Below, one piece after another: positions 1 to 8,060 of a DNA stretch of 62,607 nucleotides; position 1 is the first letter of the stretch, and every line of letters begins with the position of its first letter. The position numbers and the translations under genes were made by a program. Source of the stretch: Ruminococcus sp. (lineage in GTDB: Bacteria > Bacillota > Clostridia > Oscillospirales > Ruminococcaceae); NCBI GenBank assembly GCA_017521805.1, contig JAFXDK010000034.1, positions 1 to 62,607 of the forward strand, in the 5' to 3' direction. A model generated the notes under the pieces. It saw nothing but the letters and a program-made list of their open reading frames with translations, searched no databases and had not been told where the DNA came from.

Positions 1-61
1 CGGTGTGTTCGTTATACCCTGTTTTCAACAGTTTTGCACTTTTTCACTTTTTAAATTTTAA

Positions 62-103
62 AAAAGTCCGAGTAGACCATTTACATGGCTCACTCGGACT
101 TTT
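62..103. terminator. Strong bidirectional terminator-like hairpin
   Basis: A perfect 12-bp stem (AAAAGTCCGAGT at 62-73 pairing with ACTCGGACTTTT at 92-103) with A-tract and T-tract on its two sides. It probably ends whatever gene lies left of the window. No coding sequence is visible in 1-387. Confidence 0.75.
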
Positions 104-157
104 GGTTTCACTTTTTTTACAGCGCCTTTTGATTGTCTAAAAAATTGTAGTAATTTT

Positions 158-330
158 TTAGGGGACGCTCTCTCTTGCAGAGCGTCCCCTCTTTCAAAAC
201 AGTCCACAGGACTGTTTTGAAATTCACCCCTTGCAGAGCGCTTGAACGCTATGTGGGACGCTGTCCCACACCCTGCCAGAGACGCTGTCTCTGGACTCTG
301 CTAAAGGGCTTTGCCCTTTAGAATCCCATT
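158..330 (+). repeat. Mosaic hairpin repeat, copy A
   Basis: Five consecutive, separate perfect hairpins are visible: GGGGACGCTCT/AGAGCGTCCCC (161-189), CAAAACAGTCC/GGACTGTTTTG (195-219), GTGGGAC/GTCCCAC (253-269), CCAGAGAC/GTCTCTGG (276-294) and CTAAAGGGC/GCCCTTTAG (301-321). Four have 3-nt loops. A further AT-rich hairpin (137-161) abuts the left end. A shorter inverted copy lies at 52786-52900, sharing the first left arm, the central AGAGCGCTTGAACGCTATG stretch, and the last two hairpins. The region codes for nothing recognisable. Confidence 0.85.
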
Positions 331-349
331 CCATAGTTTTTACATATCG

Positions 350-375
350 AAGCCTCCGAGAATTTTCGGAGGCTT
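350..375 (-). terminator. Terminator-like hairpin after the 83-aa gene
   Basis: Perfect 10-bp stem AAGCCTCCGA (350-359) with TCGGAGGCTT (366-375), 13 bases past the minus-strand stop at 388. The T-run on the minus side is weak, so termination efficiency is uncertain. Confidence 0.55.
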
Positions 376-387
376 TGTTTCATTATA

Positions 388-639
388 TTATCTGCACATT
401 TCTTCAAGCCATTTTATCATGGCTTCGAATCCCGATTCACTGCGTTCAAATTCCATTTCGTTTTCTATTTCAGCCTTTTCAGAACAAAGTCTGCCATGCC
501 ATGTCATTGCTTTCAGATTATCGCCGTTTTTGATCTTATAGGTGAAATCTCCGAGACTTCCTGAATAATCGTTTCCGCTGCTGAAATAGTAGTATCGGGG
601 GATATCCAGTATAGCTGATGCGCTTGTCTGTGATGACAT
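388..639 (-). CDS. Hypothetical protein, 83 aa
   Basis: Not recognised. The start is set by a good ribosome binding site (GGGAGGA, 7 bases before ATG at 639); a longer frame reaching 720 would run into the upstream HAD gene and lacks a site. The product is small, soluble and acidic, with an aromatic-rich N-terminal half (IPRYYYFSSG) and a basic and Trp-containing middle (KAMTWHGRLCSEKAEIE). It has no signal peptide, membrane segment or Cys pair. It starts one base after the stop of the HAD phosphatase gene, so it is probably the last member of the glgA-HAD transcript. It could be a small regulator or a housekeeping protein; nothing in the sequence decides. Confidence 0.7.
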   Translation of the reverse strand: MSSQTSASAILDIPRYYYFSSGNDYSGSLGDFTYKIKNGDNLKAMTWHGRLCSEKAEIENEMEFERSESGFEAMIKWLEEMCR

Positions 640-640
640 A

Positions 641-1312
641 TTATATCCTCCCCTCAAAATAATGAATTGCTTCTTCAAGATTGTTGTAAACTCCGCTGAG
701 CATGGGCATAAGCTCCTCATCAGGCGGTGTCATATCGGGAATCATTATTGCCTGACAGCCTGCGGAATATGCGGATTTTATGCCGTTTGGGGAATCCTCA
801 AAGGCTGTGCACTCCTGAGGTGGAAGTCCAAGCTGTGATGCGGCTGTAAGATATATTTCGGGGTCGGGCTTTCCTGTTGTGACCATATCGCCGCAGACAA
901 TTGTGTCAATATAACTTAAAACATTGATTTTTTTAAGATACATCAGCGTTCTCTCACGGGGTGTTGCAGTTGCTACAGCAATTTTTATGCCGTTATCCCT
1001 GAGATAGCCGTAAAGCTCAAATAGTCCCTTTTTGATGTCAATGCCGTTTTCTGCAATATGAGCGTTTATAAGCTCTGTACGCCTTGCCCGTACATCTTCT
1101 GTGGGGAAATCCTCTCCAAAAAAGCCTTTGAGCATGGGAATTGAAAATTTCCGTGCAAGGCTTCGTATTGCGAAAACGTGCGTATCCTCCATGGTATAGC
1201 CGAAATCAGCCGCCGCCTGTTTCCAGTAGCGGAGATAAAGCTTTTCCGTATCTATCATAAGCCCGTCCATATCGAAAACGGCGCCTTTGACAATTGTTTT
1301 GTTCATTGGCAT
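641..1312 (-). CDS. HAD-family phosphatase, beta-phosphoglucomutase-like
   Basis: A 223-residue HAD hydrolase. Motif I is FDMDGLMIDTE near residue 13, with the nucleophile Asp and the acid/base Asp two residues later; the helical cap follows; motif II is the T of VATATPRE; the Lys of GKPDPEIY and the acidic motif IV in FEDSPNGI complete the site. This is the subfamily of small sugar-phosphate phosphatases and mutases; the substrate cannot be read. The ATG at 1312 overlaps the glgA stop (TGATG), which implies translational coupling and a link to glycogen or hexose-phosphate metabolism, though that link is inference. Alternative starts two codons either side exist. Confidence 0.85.
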   Translation of the reverse strand: MPMNKTIVKGAVFDMDGLMIDTEKLYLRYWKQAAADFGYTMEDTHVFAIRSLARKFSIPMLKGFFGEDFPTEDVRARRTELINAHIAENGIDIKKGLFELYGYLRDNGIKIAVATATPRERTLMYLKKINVLSYIDTIVCGDMVTTGKPDPEIYLTAASQLGLPPQECTAFEDSPNGIKSAYSAGCQAIMIPDMTPPDEELMPMLSGVYNNLEEAIHYFEGRI

Positions 1313-2766
1313 CACCAATTAATCATCCATGAATACATGCCCTCGTACTGACGGGCTGAGCTGTTCCATGAGAAGTCTGTTTCCATACCGCGCTTTACCA
1401 TAGCTTCCCACTCTTTGCGATGGTCAAAGTATATGCTCTTTGAGTAGTTGATAACTCCCAGCATTTCTTCACCGTTATAGTTGGCAAAGGAGAAGCCAGT
1501 ACCTACACCGTCAAACTCGTTATATGGCTGTACTGTATCTTTCAGGCCGCCTGTTTCACGTACAATCGGCACTGTACCATATCTGAGGGCAATAAGCTGT
1601 GTAAGACCGCAGGGCTCAAAGAGTGAGGGCATAAGCATAGTGTCAGCGGCCGCATAAAGCTTGTGTGCCAACTGGTCGGAATAAAGAATATTTGCAGAAA
1701 CTCTCTCGGGATATTTCCACTGATAATGTCTGAACATATTCTCATACTGCGGGTCACCTGTGCCGATAACCACAAACTGAGTATTTTCGTCGCAGATTCG
1801 CTCAATTGCATAATTTACAAGGTCAAGACCTTTCTGGTCTGTGAGACGGGAAATTATGGCAATCATATATTTGTTTTCGTCTACGGGGAGACCAAGTTCA
1901 GCCTGTAATTTCTTTTTATTGATAGCTTTCTGCTTTTTGAAATTCTTTACGGTATACTTTGCGAATATCTGGCTGTCATCGGCTGGATTATATACATCGT
2001 AGTCGATACCGTTGACAATTCCTCTTAAAGATGCAGACCTTGCGCGGAGAAGTCCGTCAAGCTGTTCGCCGTAGAATGGATATTTTATTTCCTCGGCGTA
2101 AGTCTCGGAAACTGTTGTGATATAATCGGCATACACAAGACCGCCCTTAAGCATATTTGCGTCCTTTTTGAATTCAAGCTTATCGGGAGTGAACATATAA
2201 TCGGGAAGTCCTGTATTGAACTGGAATGTTTCGATATCCCATACACCCTGAAATTTCAGGTTGTGAATTGTCATAATTGACTTTGTTCCGCTGTAGAAAG
2301 GATTTGTTGCAAAGGTTGAGTGGAGAAAGACAGGAATGAGGGATGCCTGCCAGTCGTGGCAATGGATGATATCGGGGCGGAAATTTATAACTGGCATAAT
2401 TGCAAGTACTGCTTTGCAGAAGAATGTGAAACGCTCGATATCCCACTTCAAGTCAGAGGAATATGGCGCATCGCACTTAAAATAATATTCGTTATCTACG
2501 AAATAGAACTTGATACCGTTGTATTCGTACTCCATAATTCCTACGTGAACGCTTTCGTTGTGCATGCCGTAGTCCATATAGAAATGTGTGACATATTTGA
2601 AATTATCTCTGAACTTTGCAGGGATACAGGTATAATAGGGGAGGATAACTCTTACATCGAATTCCTCTTTGTTGATATAGCGTGGCAGTGCGCCGCATAC
2701 GTCAGCCAATCCGCCTGTTTTGATGAATGGCACACATTCGGAAGCGGCAAATAAAATATTTTTCAT
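1312..2766 (-). CDS. glgA: Glycogen synthase (ADP-glucose)
   Basis: GT5 glycogen synthase of 484 residues, the usual bacterial length. The N-terminal ADP-glucose binding motif KTGGLADV starts at residue 16; the C-terminal half has the GT-B nucleotide-binding fold with ISRLTDQKGLDLV and the catalytic-site stretch LFEPCGLTQL followed by GTVPIVRETGGL. It transfers glucose from ADP-glucose to the non-reducing end of alpha-1,4-glucan in the cytoplasm. The RBS (AAGGAG) and a promoter at 2815-2843 lie upstream. No glgB, glgC or glgD is in the window, so the enzyme is outside a full glycogen operon. Confidence 0.95.
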   Translation of the reverse strand: MKNILFAASECVPFIKTGGLADVCGALPRYINKEEFDVRVILPYYTCIPAKFRDNFKYVTHFYMDYGMHNESVHVGIMEYEYNGIKFYFVDNEYYFKCDAPYSSDLKWDIERFTFFCKAVLAIMPVINFRPDIIHCHDWQASLIPVFLHSTFATNPFYSGTKSIMTIHNLKFQGVWDIETFQFNTGLPDYMFTPDKLEFKKDANMLKGGLVYADYITTVSETYAEEIKYPFYGEQLDGLLRARSASLRGIVNGIDYDVYNPADDSQIFAKYTVKNFKKQKAINKKKLQAELGLPVDENKYMIAIISRLTDQKGLDLVNYAIERICDENTQFVVIGTGDPQYENMFRHYQWKYPERVSANILYSDQLAHKLYAAADTMLMPSLFEPCGLTQLIALRYGTVPIVRETGGLKDTVQPYNEFDGVGTGFSFANYNGEEMLGVINYSKSIYFDHRKEWEAMVKRGMETDFSWNSSARQYEGMYSWMINW

Positions 2767-2814
2767 AGTGTAAACTCCTTGATACTTTATATATTATATA
2801 TTCTGTATGTTATT

Positions 2815-2843
2815 ATTATACACCAAAAACCGTTGATAGTCAA
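2815..2843 (-). promoter_or_regulatory. Promoter of glgA
   Basis: On the minus strand TTGACT (2843-2838), a 17-base spacer and TATAAT (2820-2815), about 49 bases before the glgA ATG. It is divergent from pcrA. Confidence 0.75.
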
Positions 2844-2891
2844 TAGAAAAATATTAAGTTTATACAAAATTTTCTTTTATTGAAATAGTAC

Positions 2892-2920
2892 TTTTCAAAA
2901 ATAGAAAAGTATGGTATAAT
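2892..2920 (+). promoter_or_regulatory. Probable promoter of pcrA
   Basis: A perfect TATAAT at 2915-2920 with only a weak TTTTCA 17 bases upstream. It lies 53 bases before the pcrA start and is the best candidate in the divergent glgA/pcrA gap. Confidence 0.5.
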
Positions 2921-2972
2921 ATATTGTAGTTACTATATTGTATATAAATATTGTAAAACGGAGTAGAATTTT

Positions 2973-5324
2973 ATGGCGAACAATTCTTTTATTGCTGCTA
3001 AACAGGCGGCTTTGAAACATTATTTCAGCCGTATGAACGATATGCAGCAGCAGGCTGTGTTTACGGTCAACGGCCCTGTGCTTGTCCTTGCAGGTGCGGG
3101 AAGCGGTAAAACTACCGTTATTGTTAATCGTATAGCTAATCTTATTAATTTCGGCAATGCATTCTTTGACGAATCCAGAACAGGTTCTGACAGCGATATT
3201 CAGTTCCTTAATGACTATGCCGCAGGTAAAACAGATGATTTCGATACCCTCCGTGATATCGTTGCTGTGAATCCTGTTAAGCCATGGAATATCCTTGCTA
3301 TTACCTTTACTAACAAGGCGGCAGGGGAGCTGAAAGAACGTCTGGAATCCATGCTTGGCGATGAGGGTGCAGGTATTCATGCCTCAACATTCCATTCCGC
3401 TTGTATGAGAATACTCAGAAGCGAAATTGAAAATCTTGGATTCAGCAAGGATTTCACTATATATGATTCCTCAGACAGTCAGCGACTTATAAAGAATCTC
3501 ATTACGGAGCTTGATTATAGTGAAAAGCAGTTCCTGCCTAAAGCTGTACTTGCAGAAATCAGCATGGCAAAGGATAAAATGGTATCTCCTGAACAGCTTC
3601 TTGATGAAGCAGGTGCGGATTATCGCCGCAAGGTAATTGCGCGAATCTACAAGGCTTATATGGAGCGCCTCAGAACTGCTAATGCGCTTGATTTTGATGA
3701 TATCCTCTGCAAAACTGTCGAGCTGTTTGACCAGTTCCCTGATATACTTGAAAAATACCGCAACCGCTATAAATACATAATGGTTGACGAATATCAGGAT
3801 ACAAACCACGTTCAGTTTAGACTTGTTTCTCAGCTTTCTGAGGGACATAAGAATATCTGCGTTGTGGGTGATGACGACCAGAGTATCTACCGTTTCAGAG
3901 GTGCGAATATCGAAAATATTCTCGGATTTGAAGAACAGTTTGAGGGTGCGGCTGTAATTCGTCTTGAACAGAATTACCGTTCAACTCAGACAGTTCTCAA
4001 TGCTGCGAATTCAGTTATTTCAAATAATTTCGGACGTAAGGCGAAAACTCTCTGGACAAAGGGCGATAAGGGCGATAAAATCCTCTGGTATAAGGCTGCC
4101 GATGAAAACGATGAGGCAAACTTTATCGCAGAAACAATCAAAGCTGATTATGAAGCAAACGGAAAATACAGCAGAAATGCTGTTCTCTATCGTATGAATG
4201 CTCAGTCAAATATTATCGAACGTGCTTTAGTGAGAGCTGATATCCCTTACAGAGTATACGGCGGTATGCGCTTCTATGACCGCAAGGAAATCAAGGACGT
4301 TACTTCTTATCTTGCATTTATAAATAATCCCAACGATATGCTGAGATTCAGACGTATTATCGGTGAGCCAAAGAGAAGTATCGGTGATTCTACTGTTGCT
4401 CTTATTGATGATATCTGCCGCGATTTGAAATTAAATCCCTATGAAGTTATGCGGGATTGTGAGCAGTATGCGCCCCTTTCCAAAAAGGTTTCTGCTCTTA
4501 AAGCGGCGGCTGAAATGTTTGGTGAGCTTATTGATATGGTTGATGAAGTTCCTCTTGATGAGCTTCTGGACGCTGTTCTTACAAAAACAGGTTATCTCAA
4601 TTACCTGAAAAATCAGGAGAACGGTGAAAATAAAATTGAAAACGTAAACGAGCTCCGCACATCTGTGATTAGATATATGGAGCAGGCTGATAATCCTACT
4701 CTCAGCGGATTCCTTGAAGAAACAGCACTCTTTACCGACGCTGATGAGGCGGAGGGCGATAACGACAGAGTTGTTCTCATGACTATCCACTCCGCAAAGG
4801 GACTTGAATTCGATAATGTGTTCCTTATCGGCATGGAGGATGGAATTTTCCCCGGTTCACGTTCTCTTGACAGCGAGGATGATATGGAGGAGGAACGCCG
4901 CCTTGCATATGTGGCAATTACCCGTGCAAAAAAGAAGCTTTACATAACAAGCGCTGGCAGACGAATGATTTTCGGTCAGACACAGCGCAATGTAACTTCC
5001 AGATTTGTTCGCGAAATGGGCAGAGAGCATATCATCAAAAAAGATAATTATACAAAGAATAAGGATGAGCACGACAATGGTGTAACAGAGGTGCAGTCTC
5101 TTAGCCTGCAACAGCAGATTGCCCGAGCAAAGAGGCAAACAGCAGTAAAAACATCTGTTGTAGCATACGAAGCAGGGGAGAGAGTAATGCACAAGATTTT
5201 CGGTGAGGGTACGATAATTTCCGCTACTCCTGCCGCAAATGATTTTATGCTTGAAGTTGCCTTTGATAAAGTTGGTACAAAGAAAATAATGGCTAATTTT
5301 GCAAAGCTTACAAAGCTTAGCTAA
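2973..5324 (+). CDS. pcrA: ATP-dependent DNA helicase PcrA/UvrD
   Basis: SF1A 3'-5' helicase of 783 residues. Motif Q (MNDMQQQAV), Walker A GAGSGKTT near residue 42, motif Ia ITFTNKAAGEL, Walker B VDEYQDTN, motif III GDDDQSIYRFRGA, motif IV, motif V (LMTIHSAKGLEFDNVFLIG) and motif VI (AYVAITRAKKKLY) are all present. The C-terminus carries the Tudor-like tail typical of PcrA (GERVMHKIFGEGTI). It acts in repair, plasmid replication and clearing of RNA polymerase. The start is the ATG with CGGAG upstream. There is a modest insertion between motifs I and Ia (about residues 55-100, rich in Asp) compared with Bacillus PcrA. pyk follows after 12 bases. Confidence 0.95.
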   Translation: MANNSFIAAKQAALKHYFSRMNDMQQQAVFTVNGPVLVLAGAGSGKTTVIVNRIANLINFGNAFFDESRTGSDSDIQFLNDYAAGKTDDFDTLRDIVAVNPVKPWNILAITFTNKAAGELKERLESMLGDEGAGIHASTFHSACMRILRSEIENLGFSKDFTIYDSSDSQRLIKNLITELDYSEKQFLPKAVLAEISMAKDKMVSPEQLLDEAGADYRRKVIARIYKAYMERLRTANALDFDDILCKTVELFDQFPDILEKYRNRYKYIMVDEYQDTNHVQFRLVSQLSEGHKNICVVGDDDQSIYRFRGANIENILGFEEQFEGAAVIRLEQNYRSTQTVLNAANSVISNNFGRKAKTLWTKGDKGDKILWYKAADENDEANFIAETIKADYEANGKYSRNAVLYRMNAQSNIIERALVRADIPYRVYGGMRFYDRKEIKDVTSYLAFINNPNDMLRFRRIIGEPKRSIGDSTVALIDDICRDLKLNPYEVMRDCEQYAPLSKKVSALKAAAEMFGELIDMVDEVPLDELLDAVLTKTGYLNYLKNQENGENKIENVNELRTSVIRYMEQADNPTLSGFLEETALFTDADEAEGDNDRVVLMTIHSAKGLEFDNVFLIGMEDGIFPGSRSLDSEDDMEEERRLAYVAITRAKKKLYITSAGRRMIFGQTQRNVTSRFVREMGREHIIKKDNYTKNKDEHDNGVTEVQSLSLQQQIARAKRQTAVKTSVVAYEAGERVMHKIFGEGTIISATPAANDFMLEVAFDKVGTKKIMANFAKLTKLS

Positions 5325-5336
5325 CAGGAGGACAAT

Positions 5337-6764
5337 ATGAGAAAAACAAAAATTGTATGTACTATAGGTCCAGCGACAGATGACGAAAATATTATGCGCG
5401 AACTTATGCTTGCAGGTATGAATGTTGCGAGATTCAACTTTTCTCACGGTGATTATGAAACTCATGAAAAGCGTTTTCGCCAGATAGAAATGCTCAGAAA
5501 AGAGCTTGACCTGCCTGTTGCAACACTTCTTGACACAAAAGGTCCTGAGGTTCGTCTCGGAAAATTTGTTGATGATAAGCCTGTTGAGATATTCGACGGC
5601 GATACATATACTCTTACAACAGAAGATGTGCCATGTACGGCAGAAATCGGCAGTGTAAGCTTTAAAAAGCTTCCGAGAGATGTAAGCATCGGAACAAAAA
5701 TTCTTATAAACGACGGTGTAATTGAACTTGTGGCAGAAAAGGTTACAAAGACCGATATCATATGCCGCGTGGTTCACGGCGGAACACTTTCCAACAACAA
5801 GGGAATCAACGTTCCCGGAGTTAAGCTTTCAATGCCTTACCTCAATGAGCGTGATATGGACGACCTTGAATTCGGTTCAAAAATGGGCTTTGATTTCATT
5901 GCCGCAAGCTTTGTCCGCACAGCTGCTGATATAAACTATCTCAGAAAGTTTACTCAGAGCCTTGGCTGGTTTGATGTGCGTATTATTGCAAAAATCGAGA
6001 ACAGCGACGGTGTTGAGAATATCGACGAGATTCTTGAGGCAGCCGACGGAATAATGGTTGCTCGCGGGGATATGGGTGTAGAAATTCCCTTTGAGCAGAT
6101 TCCTGCAATTCAGAAAACCCTTATCAAAAAGGGTTACAATGCTGGTAAACAGGTTGTTACAGCTACGCAGATGCTTGAATCCATGATAACAAATCCCCGT
6201 CCTACCCGTGCGGAGATAACAGACGTAGCAAACGCTATTTACGACGGCACAAGTGCAATTATGCTTTCGGGCGAAACTGCCGCAGGTGCATATCCTGTTG
6301 AGGCTGTCAAGACAATGGCTCTTATTGCAGAAAATACGGAAAATCACATTGATTATAAGGGCAGATTTGCTGAGCGCCGTTCAAATCCTGAGGGAAATAT
6401 TGCAGAGGCAATTGCTCATGCTACAGTTACAACAGCCCACGACCTTGACGCAAGTGCGATAATCACTGTATCACTTGGGGGACAGACAGCAAGACTTATT
6501 TCAAAATATCGTCCATGCTGTCCCATTATAAGCTGTACAATGAGTGAGGTTGTATGCCGTCAGATGAATATGAGCTGGGGAGTAATACCCTATATAATCG
6601 ACGAAAAGAACAGTACTGACGAGTTGTTTACCGCCGCTGTTGAAGCTGCTGAGGAGCACCGTCTCGTTGAGGACGGCGACCTTGTGGCAATAACCGCAGG
6701 TGTGCCTCTTGGCGTATCGGGTACAACCAATCTGATGAAGGTTGAGCGTATAGGAAATAATTAA
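5337..6764 (+). CDS. pyk: Pyruvate kinase
   Basis: Last step of glycolysis, phosphoenolpyruvate plus ADP to pyruvate plus ATP. 475 residues is the size without the C-terminal PEP-utiliser extension found in Bacillus. Seen: N-terminal RKTKIVCTIGPATDD, the NFSHGDYETH K+/ATP site, the pyk signature IIAKIENSDGV with the catalytic Lys, MVARGDMGVEIP, and ATQMLESMITNPRPTRAE. An insertion-free B domain follows residue 70. RBS AGGAGG sits 8 bases before ATG; the gene is probably cotranscribed with pcrA (12-base gap) and ends at a strong terminator. Confidence 0.96.
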   Translation: MRKTKIVCTIGPATDDENIMRELMLAGMNVARFNFSHGDYETHEKRFRQIEMLRKELDLPVATLLDTKGPEVRLGKFVDDKPVEIFDGDTYTLTTEDVPCTAEIGSVSFKKLPRDVSIGTKILINDGVIELVAEKVTKTDIICRVVHGGTLSNNKGINVPGVKLSMPYLNERDMDDLEFGSKMGFDFIAASFVRTAADINYLRKFTQSLGWFDVRIIAKIENSDGVENIDEILEAADGIMVARGDMGVEIPFEQIPAIQKTLIKKGYNAGKQVVTATQMLESMITNPRPTRAEITDVANAIYDGTSAIMLSGETAAGAYPVEAVKTMALIAENTENHIDYKGRFAERRSNPEGNIAEAIAHATVTTAHDLDASAIITVSLGGQTARLISKYRPCCPIISCTMSEVVCRQMNMSWGVIPYIIDEKNSTDELFTAAVEAAEEHRLVEDGDLVAITAGVPLGVSGTTNLMKVERIGNN

Positions 6765-6774
6765 CAGTATACAC

Positions 6775-6808
6775 AAAAATGCGGATTCTGGTTTGAATCC
6801 GCATTTTT
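6775..6808. terminator. Bidirectional terminator, pyk / DUF4349 gene
   Basis: Perfect 14-bp stem AAAAATGCGGATTC (6775-6788) and GAATCCGCATTTTT (6795-6808) with a 6-nt loop and T runs on both strands, between convergent genes. Confidence 0.9.
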
Positions 6809-6820
6809 GCATATCGTTTA

Positions 6821-7864
6821 TTATTTATCTGAATTTTCTTGGATGTTTTCATCGTCAGAGGGTGTCTGCGGTGTATTAACAGTCGGAATTTGTTGATTTA
6901 CAGGGGGATTTTGTGGATATCTCGCTATTCTTTTCTTTTTTATAGCCTTTGACAATGCTGTGATTCCAAATATGAATATTCCTATTATTACTAAATGGGG
7001 CAGCAGATAAATCAGAATAAACAGCAGCGTTTCCATTACGGAAAGGAATCCTGAAACTGACTGTGAAACAGTATTCTTGAAACGCTGTCCGAATGTGTCT
7101 GTTTTCTCTATGGTCGGTTCTTCGACGTATTCCCTTACTTCGTTTATAGTGATGTATACATACGAATATGCAACGTCGGTCTGGATTTTGTTCATTCGCG
7201 TAACAAGTCTTGAAATTTCAATCTGTATGTCCGTAAGCTCTTTTTCCAAAGCAATAGCGGTTTGTTCGTCCACTGTCGAGAGAAGTTCAAGATATCGGGC
7301 TTCTTTTGCTTCGTATATCTCAAGGGTGGTGGATAAATCATAATATTCACTTGTAAGATTATCTACAATGGCATCCTTTTTTCTCAAATCTCCGAGATTT
7401 GCCATATTATCGCAGAAATCATTGTAATCCTTGCTCGGAACACGGACGGTAGCGTTATAGGTTTTCCAGCTTTGCTCATTCTCGTAAACCAACCTGTCAG
7501 ATGCGCCGCCGTCATTGTAGTTTTCTTTTTCAACAAATGCGTCGTAGGTATCAAGACTGCTTCTGAAAGAGTCGATAGCTGTATCAAAATCCAGTACATC
7601 TATAACGAGATTGCAGGAATATACAAGCATTTCCTTGCGTATAACCGTATTTGAGGTATTGTTTTCCTTTTCTGCTTCCTGAGATTCATCGACAGATTCT
7701 TCACTGTTTTCAACAGCAGGCGCTTCTTCTGCGTTGTTATCATAGCTTTCGGTATACACGTTGTCATATTTTACGGATTGGTTCATTTCCTCTTTGTTTC
7801 CGCAGCCTGTGAAAAGAAGTGCGCTGAGTATTACAGGTATAAATATTTTGTTACTGTTTTTCAT
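6821..7864 (-). CDS. DUF4349 membrane-anchored lipoprotein
   Basis: 347 residues, start chosen at the ATG preceded by GGAGG seven bases upstream. Order: short basic N-terminus, hydrophobic signal ending in the lipobox FTGC (Cys about residue 21), an acidic Ser/Glu linker (about 30-75), the DUF4349 domain with a coiled coil over its middle (the YLELLSTVDEQTAIALEKEL region), a transmembrane segment near residues 270-305 and a basic, Pro-rich cytoplasmic tail. Proteins of this family sit in the membrane with an extracytoplasmic helical domain; their role is unknown, although some act beside anti-sigma or stress systems. Having both lipobox and C-terminal membrane helix is normal for the family. 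Monocistronic. Confidence 0.85.
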   Translation of the reverse strand: MKNSNKIFIPVILSALLFTGCGNKEEMNQSVKYDNVYTESYDNNAEEAPAVENSEESVDESQEAEKENNTSNTVIRKEMLVYSCNLVIDVLDFDTAIDSFRSSLDTYDAFVEKENYNDGGASDRLVYENEQSWKTYNATVRVPSKDYNDFCDNMANLGDLRKKDAIVDNLTSEYYDLSTTLEIYEAKEARYLELLSTVDEQTAIALEKELTDIQIEISRLVTRMNKIQTDVAYSYVYITINEVREYVEEPTIEKTDTFGQRFKNTVSQSVSGFLSVMETLLFILIYLLPHLVIIGIFIFGITALSKAIKKKRIARYPQNPPVNQQIPTVNTPQTPSDDENIQENSDK

Positions 7865-8022
7865 TGTGTTTTCCTCCATTTATGGAAATAATTGTTTTTC
7901 TGTGTATATATTATCATAAATATTTGCGAAAGTCAATGTAATTTGTGATATATTAATGAAAGTGTAAATTATCTGTAATATGAACTGTTAAAATGTTACA
8001 TTATGAAATTATAGTTACAAAA

Positions 8023-8054
8023 ATACCGCATAAGACAACTGCCTTATGCGGTAT
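8023..8054 (-). terminator. Terminator of the GH9 cellulase gene
   Basis: Perfect 12-bp stem ATACCGCATAAG / CTTATGCGGTAT with an 8-nt loop; read on the minus strand it is followed by TTTTTG. It begins 7 bases past the cellulase stop. Confidence 0.9.
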
Positions 8055-8060
8055 GGTTTT

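Noticed and set aside
388-720. Longer form of the 83-aa gene starting at 720.
   Set aside because: It would overlap the HAD gene by 80 bases and lacks an RBS; ATG 639 has GGGAGGA.
4857-5777. 306-codon minus-strand frame across the pcrA-pyk junction.
   Set aside because: Cys/His/Lys-rich improbable composition and it covers two well-supported genes.
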